Source: CAYNRG01 sp047974855 | GTDB lineage: Bacteria; Bacillota_I; Bacilli_A; Erysipelotrichales; Erysipelotrichaceae | Assembly (NCBI GenBank): GCA_047974855.1 | Contig: JBKECT010000052.1 | Span: forward strand, 1-38,458 | DNA length: 38,458 nucleotides | Direction: 5' to 3' | Shown here: piece after piece, positions 31,246 to 38,458 of the stretch | Layout of the letters: each line of letters opens with the position of its first letter | Position numbering within the stretch: the first letter of the stretch is position 1 | Program-made: the position numbers and the translations under genes | The notes under the pieces: model-generated | What the model saw: only the letters and a program-made list of their open reading frames with translations | Databases searched by the model: none | Told to the model about the DNA's origin: nothing

Positions 31246-32445
31246 ATGAATAAGATTATGGTAATTAATTGTGGTAGTAGTTCCATAAAATTTCAAATTT
31301 TAGAAATGCAAAACAAGACAGTTTGTTGCAGTGGGTTAGTCGAGAAAATTGGGTTAGAACAAGGACATTTTAAATTAAAGTTCAATGATGTGAAAGTAGA
31401 GACTGATTTTGATTGTCCATCTCATCGTGAAGGGTTGGCTTTCATTTGTAATCGGTTAATTCAAGAGAAGATTGTAACAGATTTAAAAGAGATTACAGGA
31501 TGTGGACATCGAGTTACTCATGGTGGAGAAACATTTAAAGAAAGCACGATTATTGACGAAGCTGTGATTGAGCAAATTGAGGAGTTTGGAGAATTAGCTC
31601 CACTACATAATCCAGTCAATGCACTTGGCTATCGAGTGATGAAGGAGATGCTTCCAACAGCGCTTCATGTAGCTGTGTTTGATACTTCGTTTCATCAAAC
31701 AATGCAAGAAGAGGTGTACCTTTATCCTATTCCGCATAAATATTATGAGAAATACCACATCAGAAAATATGGTTTCCATGGTACTAGTCATCGCTATGTT
31801 TATGGGGAAGCTAAAAAATGGCTGGGTGAAGAAGAGACACAAAAAACAATTGTCTGCCACTTAGGCAATGGAGCATCAGTGTGTGCTATCGAAAATGGCA
31901 AAAGTGTGGATACAAGTATGGGGTTTACCCCACTTGGTGGTTTGATGATGGGAACTCGCAGTGGGAACATTGATCCGGCGATTGTAGAATTTTTAGGACA
32001 TAAAGAAAATGCGACGACAGAGGAGATTATGCATGAATTAAATCATGAGAGTGGAATGCTGGGATTGTCAGAAGTAAGCAGTGATATGAGAGAGCTTGTA
32101 GCAGCAGCACAAGCAGGAAATAAAAAAGCAGAGAATGCGATTAAAGTTTATGCACGCCGCGTAGCAGACTATATTGGAGCTTACGTTATGAAACTTAAAG
32201 GATTAGATACGCTAATCTTTACAGCAGGAATTGGAGAAAATTCAAATGTTGCTAGATACTTTATTTTAGAAGCGGTGAAAGAAGCATTAGGAATTGAGTA
32301 TAGCCAAGCAAACAATGATAAAGCTATTGGAATCCAACTGCAATTATCCACAAGTGAATCAAAGGTGAATGTTCTGGTTATTCCAACAAATGAGGAATTG
32401 ATGATTGCTCAAGAAGTAGAAAGCTTTTTAAACAAAAGTAAATAA
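31246..32445 (+). CDS. ackA: Acetate kinase
   Basis: This cytoplasmic enzyme makes ATP and acetate from acetyl phosphate and ADP in fermentation, and runs in reverse for acetate activation. It is 399 aa. The ASKHA signature is MVINCGSSSIKFQI (about residues 5-18), followed by HRVTHGGE, KYGFHGTSHRYV, VCHLGNGASVCAI, DTSMGFTPLGGLMMGTRSG and the nucleotide site FTAGIGENS. A conserved catalytic Arg is in the TGCGHRVTHGG segment. AGAGGTG precedes ATG. The gene is transcribed alone; the usual partner pta is not in this window. Confidence 0.97.
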   Translation: MNKIMVINCGSSSIKFQILEMQNKTVCCSGLVEKIGLEQGHFKLKFNDVKVETDFDCPSHREGLAFICNRLIQEKIVTDLKEITGCGHRVTHGGETFKESTIIDEAVIEQIEEFGELAPLHNPVNALGYRVMKEMLPTALHVAVFDTSFHQTMQEEVYLYPIPHKYYEKYHIRKYGFHGTSHRYVYGEAKKWLGEEETQKTIVCHLGNGASVCAIENGKSVDTSMGFTPLGGLMMGTRSGNIDPAIVEFLGHKENATTEEIMHELNHESGMLGLSEVSSDMRELVAAAQAGNKKAENAIKVYARRVADYIGAYVMKLKGLDTLIFTAGIGENSNVARYFILEAVKEALGIEYSQANNDKAIGIQLQLSTSESKVNVLVIPTNEELMIAQEVESFLNKSK

Positions 32446-32448
32446 AAG

Positions 32449-32498
32449 ATACCCTGCAGGAATGGACAAGATAGTCGTTCATACTGTAGGGTATTTTT
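32449..32498 (+). terminator. Terminator after ackA
   Basis: ATACCCTGCAG (32449-32459) pairs with CTGTAGGGTAT (32484-32494) over 11 bp with one G-U pair; inner GAATG/CGTTC pairing shortens the loop, and a T-run ends it. Confidence 0.85.
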
Positions 32499-32531
32499 AA
32501 GCTGTGCACGTAATGATGAAATCCACCATAC

Positions 32532-32560
32532 AAAAAGATGGGATTTAAGTTTCCCATCTT
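32532..32560 (-). terminator. Terminator of the nrdJ operon
   Basis: On the minus strand AAGATGGGA (32552-32560 complement) and TCCCATCTT (32535-32543 complement) pair over 9 bp, followed by a T-run. It lies 12 nt past the nrdJ stop. Confidence 0.85.
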
Positions 32561-32571
32561 ATAATTATAAA

Positions 32572-35079
32572 TTAAAGTCCACACTTTAATTGAGCATTGC
32601 AATTGGTACAAGTGTTACAGCCGCCAATTTCTTCAACAACACCTTCAAGACAGATTGGACAGATGTCACCAACTTCAACGCCGATATTTCTATCTTGGCG
32701 ATCAGCACGCAAATCGGTTTTCTTTTCTTCTTCTTGAGTTTGTTTAACATCAACGCCAAAGTCTTGGGTGAGGCTCATTTGATTCCATGCCACTTCTTCA
32801 TCATTGGTTAAACTTAATACTTGAGAATCACGAGATCCGTCAACGTAAACAGTTCCTCCCTTTGCACCGCCTTTGAATAAGCGGTTGTAGATGCCTTGAA
32901 CTTGACGAACTGAGAAGCCACGAGGAGCATTCACAGTTTTAGAAATTGAAGAGTCAATCCAGTGTTGAATGGCACATTGCGTATCGGCATGCTCTTCAGG
33001 AGATAACTCCATAGCACTAACAAAATAATCTGGTAGGGTATCTCTTGTATGACCTGGATTTAAAGCTAACCATTGCTCAACAATAGCAGCATTTACCTCA
33101 ATAAATTTACCTAAACGTCCAGAACGGAAGTAACTGAAGCTGAAGTAAGGCTCAAGCCCAGTGGAAACGCCAACCATTGTTCCTGTGGAACCTGTTGGGG
33201 CAATGGTTAATAAATGAGAGTTTCTAATTCCGTATTTTAGAATATCTTGGCGAATGGATTCATCCACAGTTTTCATGTATCCTGTGTTAATAAATTTTTC
33301 TGGATCGGTAAGGAAAGGGAATGATCCTTTTTCTTTAGCTAACTCAATAGATGCTTTATAAGCACTTTCTGAGATACATTTGAATAATTGGTTGATAGTT
33401 TCGATGGATTCCGCAGAACCATAACGTTTCTTTGCCCAAATCAGCAAGTCATGCAATCCCATAATTCCAAGACCAACACGACGTTCACCTAGTGCTTGTT
33501 CTTTATTGGATTCAAGGAAGTAGGGCGTTCCATCAATAACATTATCTTGCATTCTTACGGTTAGTTTAACCGTTGTCTCTAAATCATCAAATAGGATACG
33601 TCCAGTTGTTTTATCAACAAAATTAGCTAAGTTAACTGCTGCTAAGTTACAAACGGAGTAGGGTGCAAGAGGTTGTTCACCACAAGGGTTTGTTGCAACA
33701 ACCTTTTGACCATAAGCTTTAGCGTTAGTCATGTCGTTGGCATTATCAATAAAGAAAATTCCAGGTTCTGCAGAGTAAGTAGCACAGAAACAGATGAGAT
33801 CCCATAAATCTCTTGCTTTAATAGTGCGATAAGTTTTAATAGGATATCCTAGTTGTTTCCACTCACGGACATCACCAACTTCGTGCCATTTTTCATCATA
33901 GGCAGCTTTTTGTTCATCAGTATAATCTTGTAAGTCAGGGAAACGCAAATCGAAAGTTCCATCGCAATCAACAGCTTCCATAAACTCTTTAGTTAAAGTG
34001 ACTGAAATGTTGGCGCCAGTTAGAAACTCAGAACTTTGAACTTCTAAGTGTCCTCCATCCAGCAATTTTTCTCTCGCGTAATTTTTAATAGTCTCCATAG
34101 AATCACTAGATTCTACGACAGCTTCATAGAGTTGTCTTTCATCACGCGTCAGTGGAATAAATTTTAACTTGTTATGAGCTAATTCTCGTATCTGTTCATC
34201 ATTTGAATTATCAGACAACCACTTTAAAACTTTTGGATTTTGCATTTTTGAGATAATAAATTCAACAATATCAGGATGCCAATCGGCCAACATAATCATT
34301 TGTGCCCCACGACGACTTCCACCCTGTTCAACAAGGTTTGTTAGATTGGCAATGTCATTAAGCCAAGAAACCGCACCACTAGACTTACCACCAACTCCTT
34401 TTGCAGGAGACGATTTTGGACGTAGTGTAGAACCGTTAGTGCCAACACCACCACCACGACTCATGATTTCCATAACTTCTTTACGGTGATCGGCAATACC
34501 ACTACGACTATCTTTTACAAAAGGCATAACAAAGCAGTTGAAATAGGTTACTTCAGTACCACTACCTGCTCCATAAAGAACACGTCCAGCAGGAATCACG
34601 TTTACTTTTTTAAGTTGTTCATAAAAAAGTTCGCCGTAATTTTCTTTTTGTTTTGGATTATCTTCTAAAGCAGAAAGGGCGTAACCAACACGCTTTGCGA
34701 TTTGTTCATAGAAGATTTCTAGTGGCTTATCAATTTGCAGTAAACTACGCTGAATAATTCCGGTTTTAGATTCTTCTTCATCTTCTAAAGTTGCTCTAAA
34801 TTCTTCTTCAATTTCAACAGTAACAAACTCATTGTTTAAAGCAGTGACAACACCAATACCACGAGCTGGATACTTTGGATCCTCTTTAATGACGGTTAGA
34901 ACTAAATCACCAACACCCAAAGAGATGAGGTCTCTGTCTTTTTGGGCGTAGCGGTCTAACATAACAAGACGAGAGACTCCTTCATAAACGGTTTGAAAAT
35001 CCTCTTCGATTGGAAATAAAAATGGGAAATGTTGTTGAATATCGTTATTTAATTTCGTGATGGTGTTTTTGTTATACAT
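32572..35079 (-). CDS. nrdJ: Adenosylcobalamin-dependent (class II) ribonucleotide reductase
   Basis: The 835-aa enzyme reduces ribonucleotides to deoxyribonucleotides with a coenzyme B12 radical, and needs neither oxygen nor a separate radical subunit. Key parts are the substrate-entry cysteine in TYFNCFVMPF, RGGGVGTNGSTLRP and GGSRRGAQMIMLADWHPDI, and the active site NPCGEQPLAPYSVCNLA (thiyl Cys and Glu). A phosphate-site TIAPTGSTGTMVGVSTGLEP follows. The C-terminus CPICLEGVVEEIGG ending CNTCTNCNAQLKCGL carries CxxC pairs that act as the redox relay. The N-terminal 100 residues include a GVGDLVLTVIKEDP module I do not place. Start 35079 overlaps the adenosyltransferase stop by 8 nt with only weak TAAGG upstream, suggesting coupling. 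Confidence 0.95.
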   Translation of the reverse strand: MYNKNTITKLNNDIQQHFPFLFPIEEDFQTVYEGVSRLVMLDRYAQKDRDLISLGVGDLVLTVIKEDPKYPARGIGVVTALNNEFVTVEIEEEFRATLEDEEESKTGIIQRSLLQIDKPLEIFYEQIAKRVGYALSALEDNPKQKENYGELFYEQLKKVNVIPAGRVLYGAGSGTEVTYFNCFVMPFVKDSRSGIADHRKEVMEIMSRGGGVGTNGSTLRPKSSPAKGVGGKSSGAVSWLNDIANLTNLVEQGGSRRGAQMIMLADWHPDIVEFIISKMQNPKVLKWLSDNSNDEQIRELAHNKLKFIPLTRDERQLYEAVVESSDSMETIKNYAREKLLDGGHLEVQSSEFLTGANISVTLTKEFMEAVDCDGTFDLRFPDLQDYTDEQKAAYDEKWHEVGDVREWKQLGYPIKTYRTIKARDLWDLICFCATYSAEPGIFFIDNANDMTNAKAYGQKVVATNPCGEQPLAPYSVCNLAAVNLANFVDKTTGRILFDDLETTVKLTVRMQDNVIDGTPYFLESNKEQALGERRVGLGIMGLHDLLIWAKKRYGSAESIETINQLFKCISESAYKASIELAKEKGSFPFLTDPEKFINTGYMKTVDESIRQDILKYGIRNSHLLTIAPTGSTGTMVGVSTGLEPYFSFSYFRSGRLGKFIEVNAAIVEQWLALNPGHTRDTLPDYFVSAMELSPEEHADTQCAIQHWIDSSISKTVNAPRGFSVRQVQGIYNRLFKGGAKGGTVYVDGSRDSQVLSLTNDEEVAWNQMSLTQDFGVDVKQTQEEEKKTDLRADRQDRNIGVEVGDICPICLEGVVEEIGGCNTCTNCNAQLKCGL

Positions 35080-35569
35080 GATCCTTACCTGTCCTTTCAA
35101 TTTCTTTGCAACACTGGCAATACCAGAAGTCACTTAAACGATTAATGTAGATGAGAATATCAGAATCTACTGGGATTTCTTCGTGAAGTCGCCAGCAGCA
35201 ACGTTCGGCACTTCGTACAAGTGTGCGTACTCGATTAAGTTTAGCAGCACAAAGGTTATCTAAGGGATAAACAAATTGAAACTGCAAGTCTGAAGAGAGA
35301 GAAGTGATGGTATCCTCTAGCCACACAATCTTATTTTTGAAATTATAATTTGGCTGATACCCTGATAAAATAGCACAAATTTGGCTGCAATCATCAATGA
35401 TAATTTTGCTATCCTCTTGAAAGGAAAAAAATTCGGCAGCTAAGAGGGTTACTTCGGCAATGAGTTGGTCAAGTTGCCCTAAAACTTCAATTAGTGGGTG
35501 ATGTTTACTGACTTTTCCGAAAGAAACATCAGTCATTCCAAAGTCACCTTGTTTCGTAACAATTCTCAT
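35072..35569 (-). CDS. PduO-type ATP:cob(I)alamin adenosyltransferase, divergent
   Basis: The 165-aa protein would make adenosylcobalamin from ATP and reduced B12. It starts MRIVTKQGDFGMT, corresponding to the PduO TKxGDxGxT ATP motif. LGQLDQLIAEV fits the VDELN helix, RTLVRSAERCCWRLH the RTxxRRAER ATP/corrin helix, and ILIYINRLSDFWY the INRLSD motif. The usual LPGG segment is replaced by YPLDNLCAAKLN, so the active-site loop deviates. It is slightly shorter than most PduO proteins. Start 35569 follows GAAAGGGGAA. It is the first gene of a two-gene unit with nrdJ, the cofactor's user, which strongly supports the assignment. A non-catalytic B12 carrier role is possible. Confidence 0.78.
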   Translation of the reverse strand: MRIVTKQGDFGMTDVSFGKVSKHHPLIEVLGQLDQLIAEVTLLAAEFFSFQEDSKIIIDDCSQICAILSGYQPNYNFKNKIVWLEDTITSLSSDLQFQFVYPLDNLCAAKLNRVRTLVRSAERCCWRLHEEIPVDSDILIYINRLSDFWYCQCCKEIERTGKDHV

Positions 35570-35599
35570 TATTTTTCCCCTTTCGACATACTTGTTACT

Positions 35600-35628
35600 A
35601 TTGTACAACAAATCATAACTATTTTGAA
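35600..35628 (-). promoter_or_regulatory. Promoter of the adenosyltransferase-nrdJ operon
   Basis: On the minus strand TTCAAA (35623-35628) and TACAAT (35600-35605) have a 17-bp spacer. No NrdR box or cobalamin riboswitch is apparent between promoter and start codon; the leader is only about 25 nt. Confidence 0.55.
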
Positions 35629-35665
35629 GAGCAGAAAGCATGAAAACATTTTCATTTTGTTGCAG

Positions 35666-35694
35666 TTGAGAAAATGTGACATTTGGTGTATGAT
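35666..35694 (+). promoter_or_regulatory. Promoter of ispD
   Basis: TTGAGA (35666-35671) and TATGAT (35689-35694) are 17 bp apart. The ribosome site TAGGGGG (35707-35713) and ATG 35720 follow. It is divergent from the nrdJ operon promoter. Confidence 0.7.
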
Positions 35695-35719
35695 GACATC
35701 AATAAATAGGGGGAATTTC

Positions 35720-36361
35720 ATGAAATATTCGGCTATTATTGTAGCAGCGGGATCTGGAAAGAGAATGGGGCTCGGCTATAACAAAGTATTTTATCCTTTA
35801 TTTGATGGTAAAACAATTTTGGAAAAGACAATGCAAATTTTTGAAAAAGATAAGGATTGCCAACAACTTATTGTTGTGGCAGATAGCGAAGATTACCGTC
35901 GTGATATTAATCACTACTGTGATAAGCTGGTTCTTGTGGATGGTGGCGAGCAAAGGCAAGATAGCGTGAGTTGTGGGCTTTCTGCAGTCACAGAGGAAGT
36001 TGTGCTTATTCATGATGGAGCAAGACCATATTTAACGGAAGCTTGTTTAGAACGATTAAAAAATGCAATGGAGAGTGCATCAGCGGCAATATTAGCTATT
36101 CCATGCAAAGATACAATAAAAATTGTGGTGGGTGAAGTGATTGAAGCAACGCTTCCAAGAGAGCTGCTTTATCATGCTCAGACCCCACAAGCGTTCAAAA
36201 CCGGGTTATTAAAGAAGTGTTATGAAATGGCAAGCAGTGCCAAAGTACAAGTGACAGATGATGCCTCTGTGGTGGAAGAATTTAGTGATGAAATCGTGCA
36301 AGTTGTATTGGGCGATGAGAGCAACATCAAAATAACGACAATTAATGATATTGAAAAATAG
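35720..36361 (+). CDS. ispD: 2-C-methyl-D-erythritol 4-phosphate cytidylyltransferase
   Basis: This enzyme couples CTP to methylerythritol phosphate in the non-mevalonate isoprenoid pathway. Start ATG 35720 (MKYSAIIVAAGSGKRMG) sits 6 nt after TAGGGGG; a longer upstream extension would cross the promoter. The 213 aa fit the family. Nucleotide-binding AAGSGKRMG is at about residues 9-17 with K near 22. GGEQRQDSVSCGL, VLIHDGARPYL, IPCKDTIK, and QTPQAFKTGLL followed by VTDDASVVE are all conserved. The tail TTINDIE resembles the family's KIT.P.D end. A hairpin follows its stop. Confidence 0.95.
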   Translation: MKYSAIIVAAGSGKRMGLGYNKVFYPLFDGKTILEKTMQIFEKDKDCQQLIVVADSEDYRRDINHYCDKLVLVDGGEQRQDSVSCGLSAVTEEVVLIHDGARPYLTEACLERLKNAMESASAAILAIPCKDTIKIVVGEVIEATLPRELLYHAQTPQAFKTGLLKKCYEMASSAKVQVTDDASVVEEFSDEIVQVVLGDESNIKITTINDIEK

Positions 36362-36371
36362 GAAACAAGAG

Positions 36372-36406
36372 ACTTCTTTCTAATAAAAGTGGAAAGAGGT
36401 TTTTTT
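36372..36406 (+). terminator. Terminator after ispD that contains the comFA ribosome site
   Basis: ACTTCTTTC (36372-36380) pairs with GAAAGAGGT (36392-36400) over 9 bp with one G-U pair and an 11-nt loop. Seven T follow (36400-36406). The 3' arm is also the only ribosome binding site for comFA, whose ATG starts at 36407. A transcript that reads through would have this site masked. Confidence 0.7.
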
Positions 36407-37546
36407 ATGAGATGTCCCCGTTGTCAAAATGAAGATTATTTTTATTTTTATCAAGGTAGTAAAGGGTGGATGTGTAGGCGTTGTGTGATGTTCAAACGAA
36501 AGTTGATTGAAGAGGATACTGTAGTTGAAATAGAGCGACGTTGTGGAAGTCATGAAGCAGAATACCACTTAGCTTATCCTTTGACAGAAAAACAAAAAGA
36601 GATTTCTTTTTACTGTGCAAAGGCAAGCCAAAAACAAGATGTCTTTATTGAGGCGATTTGTGGAGCGGGGAAGACGGAGCTGGTTATTTTAAGTATTGCA
36701 GCAGCGTTAAGAGATGGGAAAACTGTAGGATTTGCGATTGCCAGAAGACAGGTGGTACTGGAGCTTCAAAAACGACTGAGTGCCATTTTTAAACAGGCTA
36801 AAGTTATAGCGGTTTGTCAAGGATATACTAGTGATGTGACAGGAGATTTGATTATCTGCACAACACATCAACTTTACCGCTACCCTCACTGCTTTGATTT
36901 ATTGGTGTTGGATGAACCTGACGCTTTCCCATATAAAAACAATGAAGTTCTTCAAGGGATTGTAAAGTCCAGTTGTCGTGGACAATTGATTTATCTTACT
37001 GCAACAGCGGATGAATATTTAAAACAACGGGTTCAAGAGAAGAGTATTGTGCATTTAAAATTGTCAAGAAGACCGCACCAACAAGATTTAATAGTTCCTG
37101 TAAAGAAAAGTGGACCTATCCTATTGCTGGGAGTATGGCTGTGGAAATGGATTAGGGACCATCCAGATAGTCAATTATTAGTCTTTGTTCCAACCATTGC
37201 TTTAGTGAAATATTTAAAATGGTGGGTGAGCCTTAAAACAACTTGTTTAGGTTGTCATAGCAAGACAGAAAACAGAGATGAAGTAATTGAACAGTTTAGA
37301 AACAAGGAAATAAGGTGTCTTGTCGCTACAACGATTTTGGAAAGGGGAATAACGATTGACGGTGTACAAGTTTGTGTGTGGCTGGCAAATCATAGGGTAT
37401 TTGATAAAGCGAGTTTAATCCAGATGAGCGGAAGAGTGGGAAGAAGTTTTAAATCGCCATTTGGGGATTGTCTTTTTTTATGTTCAAGCCAATCGGAAGT
37501 CGTGCAGCAATGCATTCGATATTGTAGGGAAGCTAATGAGAAATAG
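36407..37546 (+). CDS. comFA: ComFA competence ATPase/helicase
   Basis: This DEAD-box-like ATPase drives single-stranded DNA through the membrane channel during natural transformation, acting with ComFC and ComEC. The start ATG 36407 gives MRCPRCQNED. The product is 379 aa, shorter than many ComFA. The four-cysteine zinc motif is C3-C6-C23-C26. Walker A is EAICGAGKTEL (near residues 85-95), the DEAD-type motif is VLDEPDAFPY, then TATADEYL (motif III), ATTILERGITIDGVQV (motif V) and QMSGRVGRS (motif VI). It overlaps comFC by 11 nt. The ribosome site is inside the ispD terminator hairpin. Confidence 0.93.
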   Translation: MRCPRCQNEDYFYFYQGSKGWMCRRCVMFKRKLIEEDTVVEIERRCGSHEAEYHLAYPLTEKQKEISFYCAKASQKQDVFIEAICGAGKTELVILSIAAALRDGKTVGFAIARRQVVLELQKRLSAIFKQAKVIAVCQGYTSDVTGDLIICTTHQLYRYPHCFDLLVLDEPDAFPYKNNEVLQGIVKSSCRGQLIYLTATADEYLKQRVQEKSIVHLKLSRRPHQQDLIVPVKKSGPILLLGVWLWKWIRDHPDSQLLVFVPTIALVKYLKWWVSLKTTCLGCHSKTENRDEVIEQFRNKEIRCLVATTILERGITIDGVQVCVWLANHRVFDKASLIQMSGRVGRSFKSPFGDCLFLCSSQSEVVQQCIRYCREANEK

Positions 37547-38150
37547 AAGGTGTATCCTTTGTTTTAAAGACCAAAACAATGGAGCTAAGCTAAGTGATCT
37601 TTTTATTTGGCGTGATAATCTATGCCCTTCCTGTCGTCGCCAATTTAAGAAAACAAATGAAAAGTTTAAAGTTCTAGGGGTTTGTGGAGTTGCTTTATAT
37701 GTATATGATGATTTTTTTAGTGATGTTTTAGTTCAGTATAAAGAAGCAATGGATGAAAAGTTAGCTCCTATCTTTCTTCAAAAACAGAGATGGTATCTTA
37801 CTTTAAGATACAGAGGATATACCATTGTGAATGTTCCAAGTACTAAAGAAAAAAGGGAAATTAGAGGGTTTTGCCATATAACGAAGATGGTGGGAGTTTT
37901 AGAGTTGCCCGTGCTAGATTGCCTTTACAAAGATACCACTCAAAAGCAAGCGTTTGCATCAAAGTGGCAAAGAGAAAAAATGAAGAATAAAATCAAATGT
38001 AAGCCACTAGTAAAGGTACCTAAAAAAGTGCTTTTGGTGGATGATGTGTATACGACAGGAAGCACAATGGAGGGCTCTATTTTGGCTTTGGGTAATTTAG
38101 GAATCAAAATTCGCATTTTAGTAGTGGCAAAGGTTGAAAATAAGCTGTAA
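37536..38150 (+). CDS. comFC: ComFC phosphoribosyltransferase-like competence protein
   Basis: The 204-aa protein has a zinc-ribbon (C6-C9-C30-C33: RRCILC and LCPSC) followed by a type I phosphoribosyltransferase fold. The PRPP loop VLLVDDVYTTGST is at residues 165-177. ComFC bridges ComFA and other DNA-uptake proteins. The ATG at 37536 is inside comFA after GTAGGGA; the pair is coupled. The middle part is poorly conserved, as is normal. Competence genes other than comFA/comFC and a distant prepilin peptidase are not in this window. No strong terminator follows, only a weak hairpin at about 38181-38204. Confidence 0.92.
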   Translation: MRNRRCILCFKDQNNGAKLSDLFIWRDNLCPSCRRQFKKTNEKFKVLGVCGVALYVYDDFFSDVLVQYKEAMDEKLAPIFLQKQRWYLTLRYRGYTIVNVPSTKEKREIRGFCHITKMVGVLELPVLDCLYKDTTQKQAFASKWQREKMKNKIKCKPLVKVPKKVLLVDDVYTTGSTMEGSILALGNLGIKIRILVVAKVENKL

Positions 38151-38183
38151 ATTACAATAATTTCAAAAAAGAGTAAAAAGCCC

Positions 38184-38212
38184 TTGAAAATAAACAGTTA
38201 AGGGTGTAAAAT
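38184..38212 (+). promoter_or_regulatory. Possible promoter ahead of the WXG100-like remnant
   Basis: TTGAAA (38184-38189) and TAAAAT (38207-38212) have a 17-bp spacer. The same stretch can fold as a weak hairpin (CCCTTGA/TTAAGGG), so it may instead be the end of the comFC transcript. AT-rich DNA produces such matches by chance. Confidence 0.35.
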
Positions 38213-38248
38213 TTAGTCAATAAATAATGAGTATTAATATTTGCTTGA

Positions 38249-38458
38249 ATAATAGCAATTGATGTTGAGTAGTTGTATTCAAAGTCATCAGAATTCATAT
38301 CAGAATCATTTGAAGTATAAGCGATGGTATAAAGCTTAGATACAATGATGACCACCTTAAGAGAAACGTGGGAAGTGGATGCATCAGCAGCCTTTGAAGA
38401 ACAATATAGAGAAATTGAGCCTAGCGTAAAAGCACTAGGAGAGTTACTAAATACCATA
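38249..38458 (+). pseudogene. WXG100/ESAT-6-like gene with three in-frame stops, cut by the window edge
   Basis: In the frame of codon 38252 the translation (with * for stop) begins IAIDVE*LYSKSSEF, then ISESFEV*AMV*SLDTMM, then TTLRETWEVDASAAFEEQY, and ends REIEPSVKALGELLNTI at the window edge. Hydrophobic spacing, the Trp in LRETWEVDASAAF and the AF...Y...P.V..L..LL pattern fit WXG100 proteins of type VII secretion, with Val where the motif Gly would be. Stops are TAG at 38270 and TAA at 38318 and 38330. Each would be a glutamine codon (CAG, CAA) after one T-to-C change, and an ATA near 38252 could be a lost ATG. No frame change is needed. A decaying gene is most likely; recoding cannot be excluded. 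The C-terminal end lies outside. Confidence 0.55.

Noticed and set aside
35570..35719. Cobalamin riboswitch or NrdR box controlling the nrdJ operon
   Set aside because: The leader is about 25 nt, too short for a B12 riboswitch, and no NrdR-like palindrome pair was seen.
38152..38457. Open minus-strand frame across the right edge (101 codons)
   Set aside because: The translation has no recognisable motif or protein-like pattern in most of its length, no ribosome site can be judged, and the plus strand gives a much better WXG100-type match. It cannot be fully excluded because it runs off the window.

Overview
The window is AT-rich bacterial chromosome with tightly packed genes, strong AGGAGG-type ribosome binding sites and T-tailed hairpin terminators. 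A T-box leader, DarA/PstA, a DUF951-ychF pair, two-subunit transketolase, a PduO-type adenosyltransferase with class II ribonucleotide reductase, and comFA/comFC all point to a low-GC Gram-positive (Bacillota). An anaerobic gut-type Erysipelotrichia or Clostridia-like lineage is my guess, but the window does not fix the genus. No rRNA, tRNA, insertion sequence, prophage or CRISPR array was seen. Most of the window is conserved housekeeping and transport DNA.

Layout. 1-1019: end of a split transketolase. 1079-3826: two-gene OpuC-type (possibly ergothioneine-type) ABC transporter with CBS domains on the ATPase. 3865-5643 (minus): fucO-like alcohol dehydrogenase and a DhaS-like TetR regulator. 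5780-9542: MATE exporter, a 51-residue coiled-coil protein, and a Zn/Cd/Pb P1B ATPase behind an ArsR/SmtB-type operator. 9646-10671: lipoprotein made of two near-identical repeats. 10713-14246: prepilin peptidase (minus), small membrane protein (plus), secreted CAP-domain protein (minus) and rarA (minus). 14377-17135: folD, DUF951, ychF and an HhH-GPD glycosylase as one operon. 17241-20058: darA, GNAT, M42 peptidase and AEC transporter. 20050-21846: acyltransferase (minus) and yaaA. 21950-27059: complete branched-chain amino acid ABC operon (livJHMGF) plus a CBS-ACT sensor protein. 27130-29373: hslO, dus and a DUF1801 gene. 29374-31144: T-box leader and lysS. 31246-32445: ackA. 32572-35569 (minus): cobalamin adenosyltransferase and the B12-dependent ribonucleotide reductase. 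35720-38150: ispD, comFA and comFC. 38249-38458: what looks like a WXG100-type gene interrupted by stop codons, cut by the window edge.

How genes work together. The adenosyltransferase and nrdJ overlap by 8 nt and form a cofactor-maker plus cofactor-user pair. The liv operon has an internal hairpin terminator after the binding-protein gene, which would favour excess binding protein. The T-box has a lysine triplet in its specifier loop and sits ahead of lysyl-tRNA synthetase. DarA (a c-di-AMP receptor) and an OpuCA-like CBS protein (a family in which c-di-AMP binding is known) are both present, which fits c-di-AMP osmotic signalling, though they are not adjacent.

Best leads for a second look: the stop-interrupted WXG100-like frame at the right edge, the adenosyltransferase with an altered active-site loop coupled to nrdJ, the orphan metal-sensor operator, the inverted repeat straddling the OpuC promoter, and the comFA ribosome binding site buried in the ispD terminator.
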